The translations under genes were made by a program, and so were the position numbers. This document shows positions 8,835 through 16,805 of a stretch of DNA of 64,000 nucleotides, piece by piece. Within the stretch, counting starts at the first letter, position 1; each line of letters starts with the position of its first letter. The stretch spans positions 62,001-126,000 of the forward strand of contig NZ_JAQMUB010000052.1 in assembly GCF_028330965.1 (NCBI RefSeq), in the 5' to 3' direction. This DNA comes from Oscillatoria sp. CS-180. Its GTDB lineage: Bacteria; Cyanobacteriota; Cyanobacteriia; Phormidesmidales; Phormidesmidaceae. The notes beneath the pieces were generated by a model, which saw only the letters and a program-made list of their open reading frames with translations, made no database searches and was not told the DNA's origin.

Positions 8835-10202
8835 GTGTCTGTTCAGTCTCAACCTGCCTCAAATGCAGCTTCGCCAGCCAGACGGTTGGCGTTTGAAGCT
8901 TTAAAGGAAGTCCATCAAGGAGGATTTGCCGATGTGGTGCTGCACCGCCTTCTACATCGACATGACTTGAATTCCCTTGATCGGCAATTTGCCACCGAGC
9001 TAGTTTATGGAACAGTGCGGCGCCAGCGGACGCTGGATGCGCTGATTGATCAGCTCGGCAAAAAGAGCGCACAGCATCAACCTCTAGACCTGCGAATCGT
9101 TCTGCATTTGGGGCTTTATCAGCTGAGGTTTCTAACACAGGTGCCTGAATCAGCTGCTGTGAATACCAGCGTTGAACTGATGAAGGCGGCTGGCAAAACT
9201 AAGCTTTCTGGTGTTGTCAACGGTATCCTGCGTCAATATATTCGGCTGCAACAAGCCAGTGTGGATCCCTTGCAGTTACCTGATGATCGCACTCAGGCGC
9301 TGGCGATCGCCCACAGCTATCCCGATTGGATCGTCAAGCTCTGGCAAACTCAGCTCAACGAATCAGGAGTCGAGGCGCTGTGTAAGTGGTTTAACCAGGC
9401 CCCGTCAATTGATCTGCGAGTCAATCGCTTAAAAATTTCGGTCGAAGAACTGGCTCAAAAGTTTTCCCATGCGGGGATTGAAACCATTCGCCTGCCGCAA
9501 CTACCGCAAGCACTACGTCTTGTTAGACACGTAGGAGCGATTCGAAATCTACCTGGCTATGCTGAAGGCCTGTGGACTATTCAGGATGCCAGCGCTCAGC
9601 TGGTCAGCCATTTCGTGAGTCCACAACCGGGAGATGTGGTTATTGATGCCTGCGCGGCGCCCGGTGGAAAGACAACTCATCTAGCAGAACTCATGGGCGA
9701 TCAAGGTCTAATTTGGGCCTGCGATCGCACCACCTCTCGGCTCAACAAGGTCAAACAAAATATCAAACGGCTAGAGCTTAGTAGCATCAAAACTTTCACT
9801 GGAGATAGCACCGTAATTACACGATTCGAGCAGCAGGGCGATCGCGTGATTGTCGATGCCCCCTGTTCTGGTCTTGGCACCCTGCATCGACATGCCGATG
9901 CTCGCTGGCGCCAAACGCCAGAAACAGTTGCAGAACTGGCGACACTTCAGACACGCTTATTAGCGCAGGTGGCTACTTGGGTAAAATCCAACGGCACCCT
10001 CATTTATTCAACCTGCACCCTCCACCCCAGCGAGAACGAAGCGGTTGTTCAGCAGTTTTTACAATCCCATCCTGAATGGAGAATCGTGCCACCTGCTGTC
10101 GATGAACTCGCCGCTGCTTATACGACGCCTGCCGGCACCGTCAAAGTGTGGCCTCATCAACACGATATGGACGGATTTTTCATGGCGCGTTTGAGAAGGT
10201 AA
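8835..10202 (+). CDS. rsmB: 16S rRNA m5C967 methyltransferase
   Basis: 455 residues from a GTG start. Residues 10-150 form a NusB-like RNA-binding domain (ARRLAFEALKEV, DRQFATELVYGTVRR), followed by the Rossmann SAM-dependent methyltransferase domain. Visible motifs are DACAAPGGKTTHLAEL (SAM binding), DAPCSGLGTL with the motif IV Cys, and YSTCTLHPSENE with the second catalytic Cys. This domain order and length are those of RsmB (Sun/Fmu), which methylates C967 of 16S rRNA during small-subunit maturation. It is downstream of petN and the small membrane protein in the same direction. Confidence 0.95.
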   Translation: MSVQSQPASNAASPARRLAFEALKEVHQGGFADVVLHRLLHRHDLNSLDRQFATELVYGTVRRQRTLDALIDQLGKKSAQHQPLDLRIVLHLGLYQLRFLTQVPESAAVNTSVELMKAAGKTKLSGVVNGILRQYIRLQQASVDPLQLPDDRTQALAIAHSYPDWIVKLWQTQLNESGVEALCKWFNQAPSIDLRVNRLKISVEELAQKFSHAGIETIRLPQLPQALRLVRHVGAIRNLPGYAEGLWTIQDASAQLVSHFVSPQPGDVVIDACAAPGGKTTHLAELMGDQGLIWACDRTTSRLNKVKQNIKRLELSSIKTFTGDSTVITRFEQQGDRVIVDAPCSGLGTLHRHADARWRQTPETVAELATLQTRLLAQVATWVKSNGTLIYSTCTLHPSENEAVVQQFLQSHPEWRIVPPAVDELAAAYTTPAGTVKVWPHQHDMDGFFMARLRR

Positions 10203-10251
10203 CGCCAGAGAAGGTCGTGCCAGGAAAGGTATTCCAGTAGAGGTAGCTGAT

Positions 10252-10494
10252 TTAGGCAGCCATCTTCAAGCCAGCCATGAGCTTGTTTTCCAGGTACGTA
10301 TAGAGTCCTTCGCTAGCTTCGAAATACAGGCTAAGGCGATCGCCGTCTTGCTCAGCAGAAACAATATCGGCTCGATAATGAGGCGTCACCAGAAAGTTCA
10401 GCCAGTCTGCTGCCTGGGTTGCGGGTACCTTTAAACGTCCAAGCCGATACCCGTCAATGACTTCGACTCTAAACGTTACGGTTTGAGGTGCCAT
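10252..10494 (-). CDS. Conserved hypothetical small protein
   Basis: 80 residues if translation begins at the ATG at 10494 (MAPQTVTFRVEV); an in-frame ATG at 10524 would add MCTHQGGRKP. AAGG lies about 15 bp before the internal ATG, which makes neither start decisive. The sequence alternates beta strands and helices (RVEVIDGYRLGRLKV, DWLNFLV, RADIVSAEQDGDRLSLYFE) with no membrane segment. It resembles small cyanobacterium-restricted proteins, but I cannot name the family. It is convergent with rsmB, ending 49 bp from it. Confidence 0.6.
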   Translation of the reverse strand: MAPQTVTFRVEVIDGYRLGRLKVPATQAADWLNFLVTPHYRADIVSAEQDGDRLSLYFEASEGLYTYLENKLMAGLKMAA

Positions 10495-10690
10495 GGGTTT
10501 TCTACCGCCTTGATGAGTACACATGAACTATATACAGTTTCTCTGTAATTGCTGGAATGTGCAAGCGATCGCACAAGCTGTTACAGTCAGGTCGCACTGA
10601 GGCTAGGTTATCTTTGACAGGGGTTTGTCCCCGTTGCTTAAGACGTATCAATACTTTTACGATTTATTCTGTTCCCTTCTACCCAACACC

Positions 10691-12043
10691 ATGACTGGAC
10701 CACTCCTTCAAATCACAGAATCCCCGCCAAATCAGCAGTTGACCGTATCCGTGCCTGCGGCGGGAATTGCTCTCCGAGGCCGTATTCAGGTGCCTGGCGA
10801 TAAATCAATTTCTCATCGAGCGCTGATGCTAGGTGCGATCGCCCAAGGCGAAACGCGGATTCAGGGCTTGTTGTTGGGGGAAGATCCCCGCAGCACTGCT
10901 CAGTGTTTCCAATCCATGGGTGTAACACTATCTGATTTGGAAGACGACTGGGTGATCGTGAAGGGAGTCGGCTTAGGACATTTGCAAGAACCTGCTGATG
11001 TCCTGGATGCTGGGAACTCAGGTACGACGTTGCGGCTGATGTTGGGGTTGTTGGCCTCTCACCCAGACCGTTATTTTGCAGTAACCGGGGACAGTTCGCT
11101 GCGATCGCGTCCAATGGGGCGAGTGATTAAACCGCTCGCTGAGATGGGCGCAAAGATTTGGGGGCGGCAGAATAACACCCTGGCGCCTTTAGCGATTCAA
11201 GGTCAAGCCCTGAAGCCTATCCATTACCATTCCCCAATGGCCTCAGCACAAGTCAAGTCTTGCGTCTTGCTGGCCGGGCTGCTAACTGACGGGAAAACGA
11301 CCGTTACAGAACCCAGCCTGTCCCGAGACCATAGTGAGCGGATGCTCCAGGCGTTTGGCGCTGACCTCACCGTCGATCAGCCCAACCGCACAGTGACGGT
11401 CAACGGACCCGCTACTTTAACGGGACAAACCGTTGTCGTTCCTGGTGACATTAGTTCCGCAGCGTTTTGGTTGGTGGGTGCTGCCATCACGCCAGGATCT
11501 GAATTGGTTATCGAAAATGTAGGCGTCAACCCTACTCGAACAGGCATTTTAGAAGCGCTTCAGGCCATGAATGCCGACATCACACTGGAGAATGAGCGGC
11601 TTGTCACTGGCGAACCCGTTGCAGACCTGCGAGTGCGATACGGACCACTCACTGCTGCAACCTTCAGCGGTGATCTCATCCCTAGAATGATTGATGAAAT
11701 TCCGGTTCTGGCGGTTGCTGCTCTCTTTGCCAAGGGCACCACGGTGATTAAGGATGCGGCTGAATTGCGGGTCAAGGAAAGCGATCGCCTCGCAGTGATG
11801 GCTTCGCAGCTTAACCAAATGGGGGCCCACATCACTGAACTTCCTGATGGCTTAGAAATCTCGGGTGGGTTCTCCGCTTTAGAAGGGGCAGAAGTGGATA
11901 GCTATACCGATCACCGGGTAAGCATGAGCTTGGCGATCGCCGCCCTCCAAGCCAAGGGAAAAACAATCCTGAGACGGGCAGAGGCAGCGTCAATTTCCTA
12001 TCCCAACTTTCTGGACACGCTTGACCAAGTTTGTAGTTTGTAG
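10691..12043 (+). CDS. aroA: 3-phosphoshikimate 1-carboxyvinyltransferase (EPSP synthase)
   Basis: Transfers enolpyruvate from PEP to shikimate-3-phosphate in aromatic amino acid synthesis. 450 residues from the ATG at 10691; an earlier in-frame TTG (10625) would add a stretch that does not look like family sequence. Two inverse alpha/beta domains are evident. Motifs include [14 protein letters not shown] (shikimate-3-phosphate/PEP binding), [56 protein letters not shown] with the catalytic Asp/Glu, and [11 protein letters not shown]. The SAQVK form resembles the class II/Bacillus-like branch rather than the E. coli SSQ form. The 106-bp repeat element begins within 10 bp of the stop codon. 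Confidence 0.95.
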   Translation: MTGPLLQITESPPNQQLTVSVPAAGIALRGRIQVPGDKSISHRALMLGAIAQGETRIQGLLLGEDPRSTAQCFQSMGVTLSDLEDDWVIVKGVGLGHLQEPADVLDAGNSGTTLRLMLGLLASHPDRYFAVTGDSSLRSRPMGRVIKPLAEMGAKIWGRQNNTLAPLAIQGQALKPIHYHSPMASAQVKSCVLLAGLLTDGKTTVTEPSLSRDHSERMLQAFGADLTVDQPNRTVTVNGPATLTGQTVVVPGDISSAAFWLVGAAITPGSELVIENVGVNPTRTGILEALQAMNADITLENERLVTGEPVADLRVRYGPLTAATFSGDLIPRMIDEIPVLAVAALFAKGTTVIKDAAELRVKESDRLAVMASQLNQMGAHITELPDGLEISGGFSALEGAEVDSYTDHRVSMSLAIAALQAKGKTILRRAEAASISYPNFLDTLDQVCSL

Positions 12044-12050
12044 AGTGCTT

Positions 12051-12156
12051 ATCGCTGTCGTCAGTTCCGTTAGGACAAGACGGCGAGCCATCTGCCGATA
12101 CACTGAGTACCCGGATGCTATTGGGGCATAGGCTTAGATGGCTAAAGTCACACTAT
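12051..12156 (+). repeat. Dispersed ~105-bp element, copy 1
   Basis: One of six related copies in this window (others near 21037, 33124, 40821, 41034 and 46472). It shares the blocks CAGTTCCGTTAGGACAAGA, CGGCGAGCCATCTG, CGGATGCTATT and TAGATGGCTAAAGT with the other copies. It immediately follows aroA. Its outer ends are degenerate compared with copies 3-6. Confidence 0.75.
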
Positions 12157-12201
12157 CCGGCTTTTCTATCCTGTATCTGTCGGCTTGAGACATTGAATTA
12201 A

Positions 12202-12258
12202 ATCATTTTCAGCAGGTTTATTCTTAATAAAGCCAAACATGAAGCCTGCGAAAATGAT
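12202..12258. other. Long imperfect stem-loop in the aroA-EAL gene spacer
   Basis: The left arm ATCATTTTCAGCAGGTTT pairs with the right arm AAGCCTGCGAAAATGAT, with one bulged A and one mismatch, around a loop of about 22 nt. It has no U tract in the + direction. It may be a structured 5' leader, a terminator-like hairpin after aroA or a relic palindromic element. No known riboswitch motif was recognised in this 485-bp spacer. Confidence 0.5.
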
Positions 12259-12441
12259 TGAAAGTAGGCTCTTATTTCAAACCAGAAGAATTGCCTTAAT
12301 TTAATCTTTCGTCTCTCAAGCATTGTCTAGGCGCTCTTGCTATCACCGGCAAAGAAATGTACTGCACCGTGCCTTTAGTCAAGACTCTATCTGTTAGGAA
12401 AAAATTGCAAACTCTCTGCAGAGACTGTTAGCAGCTAGGGC

Positions 12442-12522
12442 ATGATTGAGACACGTCAACTGCAATATGGCGTCTTAGACCCTCAGGCTAAACAACGTTA
12501 CTCTCCGAAAAAGTACGTCTGA
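12442..12522 (+). CDS. Possible 26-residue leader peptide
   Basis: ATG at 12442 opens a 26-codon frame (MIETRQLQYGVLDPQAKQRY, then SPKKYV) that stops 6 bp before the ATG of the receiver-GGDEF-EAL gene. The composition is protein-like and rich in Gln, Tyr and Lys. Only a weak TAGGG precedes the ATG. It could be a translated leader coupled to the downstream gene, or chance. Confidence 0.3.
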   Translation: MIETRQLQYGVLDPQAKQRYSPKKYV

Positions 12523-12528
12523 ATTATT

Positions 12529-14229
12529 ATGCGAAAAATTTTGGTCATTGAAGCAAATGGGGAACAACACGATTGTCATCTTTCCGCTTTGACCAAGGAA
12601 GGTTATGAGATTATTCAAGCTGAGACTATTCCAGCAGCTTTAGAGATGGCTCGCACCCACAATCCAGATCTGATCTTGTGCGGTCTGGAACTTACGGGCG
12701 GCGATAACTTTGAACTGCTGCAATATCTGCAAGGTAAGCCGGATCTGCTCTCCATTCCCATCATCTTATTAACGCCCATTGACAACACCCTACGCTGGCG
12801 GCAGTGCGTTGCCTTGGGGGCCGATGATTGTTTGGTCACTCCATTTACAGAGCGGGATCTCTTAGAGGCGATCGCGGGGCGCTTACGCAAGCAAGATGCG
12901 CTGACTAATCGCTACAACACCCTCATGCGATACACCGCAGAGCGGCTCAACCGGCTATCTCATTACGACAGCCTAACGGACCTACCCAACTATCAACTTC
13001 TAAGGCAGCGACTCATGCAAGCGATGCGTCGTGCTGCCAATGGCAATCAGCGGGTGGCCCTGCTAACCCTTAGCATTGACAGGCTTCGACAAGTGAACAA
13101 CACGCTGGGGTATACGGCTGGAGATACTTTGCTGAGAGCCACCGCTCGACGGCTAACCGGCATCCTGCCACCCTCAACCGCAGTCGCCCGACTGACCGGC
13201 AATCAGTTTGCGATTGTAGTGCCTGCGCCTCAGGATCGGGACACGATTGTTGCGATCGCCGAGCAGATTTTTGAAAGCTTAGGACACTCATTTTCGTTAC
13301 CCGGTCAGGAAGTCTTTATGACTGCCAGCATTGGCATTGCTTTATTTCCCGATGATTCAGAAGACATCAATGTCTTGCTGCGACAGGCGGATGCGGCCCT
13401 CGACTGGGCAAAGATACAAAAGAGTCATTCTTATCGGTTCTATCGCAAAGATATGCCCGTCGTTTCTGGAGATGAGTTGCAGTTGGAAACTTGGCTTCGC
13501 TATGCCTTAGAACGAGACGAATTCGAAGTATGGTATCAGCCCAAATACAGCCTTAGCGAGGATCGCATTGTTGGCGCAGAAGCACTCATTCGCTGGCAAC
13601 ATCCCGAAAGTGGCTATATTTCTCCAGGTCATTTTGTACCCCTAGCAGAAAACACTGGACTGATTGTGCCTGTTGGTGACTGGGTATTGAGAACAGTCTG
13701 CGACCAAACAGCAGCTTGGCTTCGCAGTGGACAGCCTGTGGTCGCGATCGCCGTCAATCTTTCCAGCGTTCAACTTAATCAGTCGCGATTAGCCCAGTCA
13801 ATTCAGAATATCTTGACCACAACTCAGCTGCCCCCAGAGCATCTAGAACTGGAGGTGACAGAAACCGCTCTCATGCAGGATATTGAATCGGCTATCGATC
13901 TCCTGCAAGGGTTGAAAGCGCTGGGCGTCAAGATTGCGATCGATGATTTCGGAACGGGCTATGCATCGTTGGCTTACTTAAGACAGTTGCCCATTGACAT
14001 TCTCAAAATCGATACATCCTTCGTTCGTGACATACCGACAGAGACTAAAAACCAAATCATTGTCAAACGTGTCACGACAATGGCCCATGATCTAGGTCTG
14101 AAGGTCATCGCCGAAGGGGTTGAGACTGAGGAAGAAATGGCAGTTTTAAAGTCCTACGGTTGCGATTTGATTCAGGGCTATTGGGTGGGAACCCCAATGG
14201 TGGCTGAGGAATTAGCCAAGCGTTTGTAA
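12529..14229 (+). CDS. Pseudo-receiver / degenerate GGDEF / EAL phosphodiesterase
   Basis: 566 residues in three parts. Residues 1-125 are a response-regulator receiver in which the phospho-acceptor Asp is Gly52 (DLILCGLEL) and the conserved Lys is Thr104 (LVTPF), so phosphorylation is unlikely. Residues 150-310 are a GGDEF domain whose signature is TGNQF at 223-227, so cyclase activity is not expected. Residues 320-566 form an EAL domain with intact E351-A352-L353, DDFGTGYASL and EGVETEEE, expected to hydrolyse c-di-GMP. It is probably a cytosolic c-di-GMP phosphodiesterase controlled by protein contacts or GTP binding to the degenerate GGDEF rather than by phosphorelay. It has a long 5' leader with a stem-loop and a possible small ORF. 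Confidence 0.9.
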   Translation: MRKILVIEANGEQHDCHLSALTKEGYEIIQAETIPAALEMARTHNPDLILCGLELTGGDNFELLQYLQGKPDLLSIPIILLTPIDNTLRWRQCVALGADDCLVTPFTERDLLEAIAGRLRKQDALTNRYNTLMRYTAERLNRLSHYDSLTDLPNYQLLRQRLMQAMRRAANGNQRVALLTLSIDRLRQVNNTLGYTAGDTLLRATARRLTGILPPSTAVARLTGNQFAIVVPAPQDRDTIVAIAEQIFESLGHSFSLPGQEVFMTASIGIALFPDDSEDINVLLRQADAALDWAKIQKSHSYRFYRKDMPVVSGDELQLETWLRYALERDEFEVWYQPKYSLSEDRIVGAEALIRWQHPESGYISPGHFVPLAENTGLIVPVGDWVLRTVCDQTAAWLRSGQPVVAIAVNLSSVQLNQSRLAQSIQNILTTTQLPPEHLELEVTETALMQDIESAIDLLQGLKALGVKIAIDDFGTGYASLAYLRQLPIDILKIDTSFVRDIPTETKNQIIVKRVTTMAHDLGLKVIAEGVETEEEMAVLKSYGCDLIQGYWVGTPMVAEELAKRL

Positions 14230-14305
14230 AAGATGACAATCGTTCCTTTCCGAGATAGCGCTAAACTGCAAGCGTCAACCTCAGCAAAACAGGCTAGGCT
14301 TCTCA

Positions 14306-14635
14306 GTGATAAAGCTCGTTATTGGCTTCAATCTTGTGATCGCTCTGTTTGGGTTTTATGTCGCTTGGCGCATTTGGCAGATGAAGCGATGGCTGATGTC
14401 ATTCACAGTCGTGCTGACATCTTGGGAACGCAACACCCATCGTGTTTTGAATCCTGAGAGGACGCCTGAGTTAATTTTGCGGGGGCAACAAGCGACGGCA
14501 GCATCCCGGCAAAAGTTTGCTCAGTTAGCAAGACAGCTTCAGCAGTTGCAGCAAATCTTAGCGGTTGCTTTGATAGGAATACGATTATTTCGAGCACGGA
14601 CCCAAAGACAGCACAGTAGAATCCGAAATAACTGA
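14306..14635 (+). CDS. Small membrane protein with a coiled C-terminal region
   Basis: 109 residues from a GTG start (IKLVIGFNLVIALFGFYVAW follows the initiator). There is one N-terminal membrane segment, then a Gln-rich amphipathic region (KFAQLARQLQQLQQILAVAL) and a basic tail. The frame opens upstream at 14237 but contains no earlier ATG. An overlapping ORF at 14233-14457 in another frame is less protein-like. It is first in a run of three co-directional envelope genes (with 14723 and 15080), which supports its reality. No known domain is recognised. Confidence 0.65.
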   Translation: MIKLVIGFNLVIALFGFYVAWRIWQMKRWLMSFTVVLTSWERNTHRVLNPERTPELILRGQQATAASRQKFAQLARQLQQLQQILAVALIGIRLFRARTQRQHSRIRNN

Positions 14636-14722
14636 CGGATTCGGTGATTAAACGATAGAGAGTCTACAAAGCAAGGCAAACTTAGAAAAGAACCGTTGAG
14701 GTTGAACAAGGAGTTTGAGCAT

Positions 14723-15055
14723 ATGGCAGACAATAAATCGGGTGCGTTCTTAGGAGGCGTTGTCATCGGAACCGCGATTGGAACCGTCACAGGTCTGCTC
14801 ATCGCCCCAAAGCCCGGTCGAGAAACTCGGCAATTCCTTCGCAAATCAGCCGATGCTCTCCCAGAGATGGTGGAAGATTTAGCCACGTCTCTGCAGCTAC
14901 AAACTGACCGCCTTTCTGAAACGACTCTCCGCAAGTGGGAGAGTACACTGGTGCGCTTGAGAGAGGCGATCGCAGCAGGGCAGGAAGCCTCCGAAAATCA
15001 GTACTCCACCTTGGTGAGTCAGGACGCACCCGCATCGCCCGAATACAAGAACTAG
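14723..15055 (+). CDS. YtxH-domain membrane protein
   Basis: 110 residues from the ATG at 14723, chosen because AAGGAG lies 9-10 bp upstream; an upstream TTG at 14696 is less likely. It has the YtxH signature: a glycine-rich membrane segment (SGAFLGGVVIGTAIGTVTG, then LLIAPKPGRETR) followed by a helical, amphipathic soluble part. YtxH proteins are general-stress-associated envelope proteins of unknown biochemical role. The DUF948 gene starts 24 bp downstream, and the YtxH-DUF948 pairing is common in bacteria. Confidence 0.8.
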   Translation: MADNKSGAFLGGVVIGTAIGTVTGLLIAPKPGRETRQFLRKSADALPEMVEDLATSLQLQTDRLSETTLRKWESTLVRLREAIAAGQEASENQYSTLVSQDAPASPEYKN

Positions 15056-15079
15056 CGTTTCCACAGCTTCAGACAAGCC

Positions 15080-15736
15080 GTGATTAATCCCCTCTTCTGG
15101 TTGTTTCTCTCATTCTTGCTGGTGTCAATGAGTTTGACAGCGGTGCTAGTGGTTTTGGTTCCTGCTGTGCGGGAACTGAGTCGGGCTGCTCGCAGTGTCG
15201 AAAAGCTCTGCGATACCCTAAGCCGTGACCTGCCCCCCACACTAGAATCTATTCGGTTGACCAGCATTGAGATTAACAACCTGACGGACGACGTGAATGA
15301 AGGGGTCCAAAGCGCCAGCCGCGTTGCTCAGCAAGTTGATCAAAGCGTTGGTAATGTTCGTGTCCAAGCCAAGCGAGTACAGGTTGGCACCCGCAGCTTG
15401 ATGGCTGGTTTTAGCGCCGCTTGGACAGCCTTTAACCGGCCCAAAGAAGGACGAGAACGGTCTTTATCTAAAAAGAGTCGATCGCCTCAACCTGATGTGA
15501 CTGCCTATCGTCCTCAATCCACTCCGCTACAGCAATCACCAAATCACTATACGGCATCTCCTAGACAATCCGCCGGACAACCTGTACAAGATCCTACTCA
15601 GTTACCGACTGCTCAAAAAGAGGTGCCTGAACTGCTTCCTGGCGACTCTACCGAGGTCGATTTTTCGTCGGGTCAGCCCTCTCAAGACGCTGCCAATACT
15701 CGCCGCTCAACCCACCCTCCAGAAGCGCCTCGTTAA
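15080..15736 (+). CDS. DUF948-type membrane protein
   Basis: 218 residues from a GTG start. There is one N-terminal membrane helix (PLFWLFLSFLLVSMSLTAVL) followed by a coiled-coil region of the DUF948 type (ELSRAARSVEKLCDTLSRDL, EINNLTDDVNEGVQSASRVA, QQVDQSVGNV), which resembles a methyl-accepting-protein-like helix without known signalling residues. Residues 125-218 are a disordered Pro/Ser/Gln tail. It forms a likely operon with the two preceding small membrane genes. Confidence 0.8.
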   Translation: MINPLFWLFLSFLLVSMSLTAVLVVLVPAVRELSRAARSVEKLCDTLSRDLPPTLESIRLTSIEINNLTDDVNEGVQSASRVAQQVDQSVGNVRVQAKRVQVGTRSLMAGFSAAWTAFNRPKEGRERSLSKKSRSPQPDVTAYRPQSTPLQQSPNHYTASPRQSAGQPVQDPTQLPTAQKEVPELLPGDSTEVDFSSGQPSQDAANTRRSTHPPEAPR

Positions 15737-15840
15737 TCATTCTCTGAGAATTTACCCATAGATCCCTTAGAATACAGTAAACATCTGTAAACAAATGAGG
15801 ACTTCTGCTGAGTAAGTTCTCTAATAGTTAAAAGGCGATC

Positions 15841-16671
15841 GTGAAATATATGGGCATTTCGATGGAGTCTCAGATCATGCAGCGGTCTCTACGATGGGTT
15901 GTGGCAATGTTCGTAGGGCTAATGTGCTGGTCCTCTATAACGGCCCCGGCTGCTGCTTACAACAATCCAGATTTGTTGCCTGATGAGCCAACCCTGGTTA
16001 TTGATTTAGCGAAGTCTCTCACTAGCCTAGAGGAAGAACAGCTCAACGAGCGACTCCAGGCGTTTGAAGATGAAAGTGGTTGGAAGCTCCGGGTGCTGAC
16101 TCAATATGATCGCACTCCAGGACGCGCCGTCAAAGAATATTGGGGCCTAGACGATCGCAGCGTGATGCTCATTGCCGATCCTCGCGGTGGCAACCTACTC
16201 AATTTCAGCGTTGGCGATGCCTTGTTTGACCTATTGCCACGAACCTTTTGGATTGAACTCCAAACCCGCTATGGCAATCAGTTCTTTGTCCGCGATAATG
16301 GCGAAGACCGCGCCATCATTGAAGCGCTGGAGTCCATTGAAATCTGTCTCCGTCGCGATGGCTGCGCTGTGGTTCCGGGTCTACCTCAAGAGCAGTGGAT
16401 TCTAACGCTGATTACCTCGATCGTGGGTGGCGTTATCTGTGGCTTTGCCGCGCATCCTCGCAAGTCGGGTCAAGTCATTGCTTGGCAATGGGTGCTCATT
16501 TTTTCACCGCTGTGGGGCATCCTGTTCCTGGCTTTTGGTGTTGGTCCTGTCGTCACTCGTACCAGCGACTGGATTCCGCTCACTCGAAACATTGCAGGCT
16601 TTGCCATTGGGTTCTTAGTGGCTTTCCTGAGTCCTGGCCTTGATGGTTCCTCATCAACCTCTGAGACTTGA
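15841..16671 (+). CDS. psb32: TPM-domain protein, Psb32-like
   Basis: Up to 276 residues. Possible starts are the GTG at 15841 and ATGs at 15850, 15862 and 15877; the last leaves a compact signal peptide (MQRSLRWVVAMFVGLMCW, then cleavage near APAAAY). Residues 45-180 form the TPM/TLP18.3 domain (LVIDLAKSLTSLEEEQLNER, YDRTPGRAVKEYWGLDDRSV, GDALFDLLPRTFWIELQTRY). Two C-terminal membrane segments follow. The architecture is that of the Psb32 protein of cyanobacteria, the counterpart of plant TLP18.3, implicated in photosystem II repair and photoprotection. The domain call is firm; the symbol rests on architecture. Confidence 0.8.
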   Translation: MKYMGISMESQIMQRSLRWVVAMFVGLMCWSSITAPAAAYNNPDLLPDEPTLVIDLAKSLTSLEEEQLNERLQAFEDESGWKLRVLTQYDRTPGRAVKEYWGLDDRSVMLIADPRGGNLLNFSVGDALFDLLPRTFWIELQTRYGNQFFVRDNGEDRAIIEALESIEICLRRDGCAVVPGLPQEQWILTLITSIVGGVICGFAAHPRKSGQVIAWQWVLIFSPLWGILFLAFGVGPVVTRTSDWIPLTRNIAGFAIGFLVAFLSPGLDGSSSTSET

Positions 16672-16805
16672 TAGGGGTCGAGAGCGTCCGCACCACGAGA
16701 ACAGGTTTTACTCAGACACGCTCAGAAGCGATCGCTGTAGCCAATCGCTAGTACCCTAGGGCGAGGGATTCATCCTGCTGTCATCCTGCCGCCTTTATTA
16801 GGGAT

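Noticed and set aside
14233-14457. 74-codon ORF after the EAL gene
   Set aside because: It overlaps the more protein-like membrane protein frame at 14306-14635 and has no hydrophobic or domain character.
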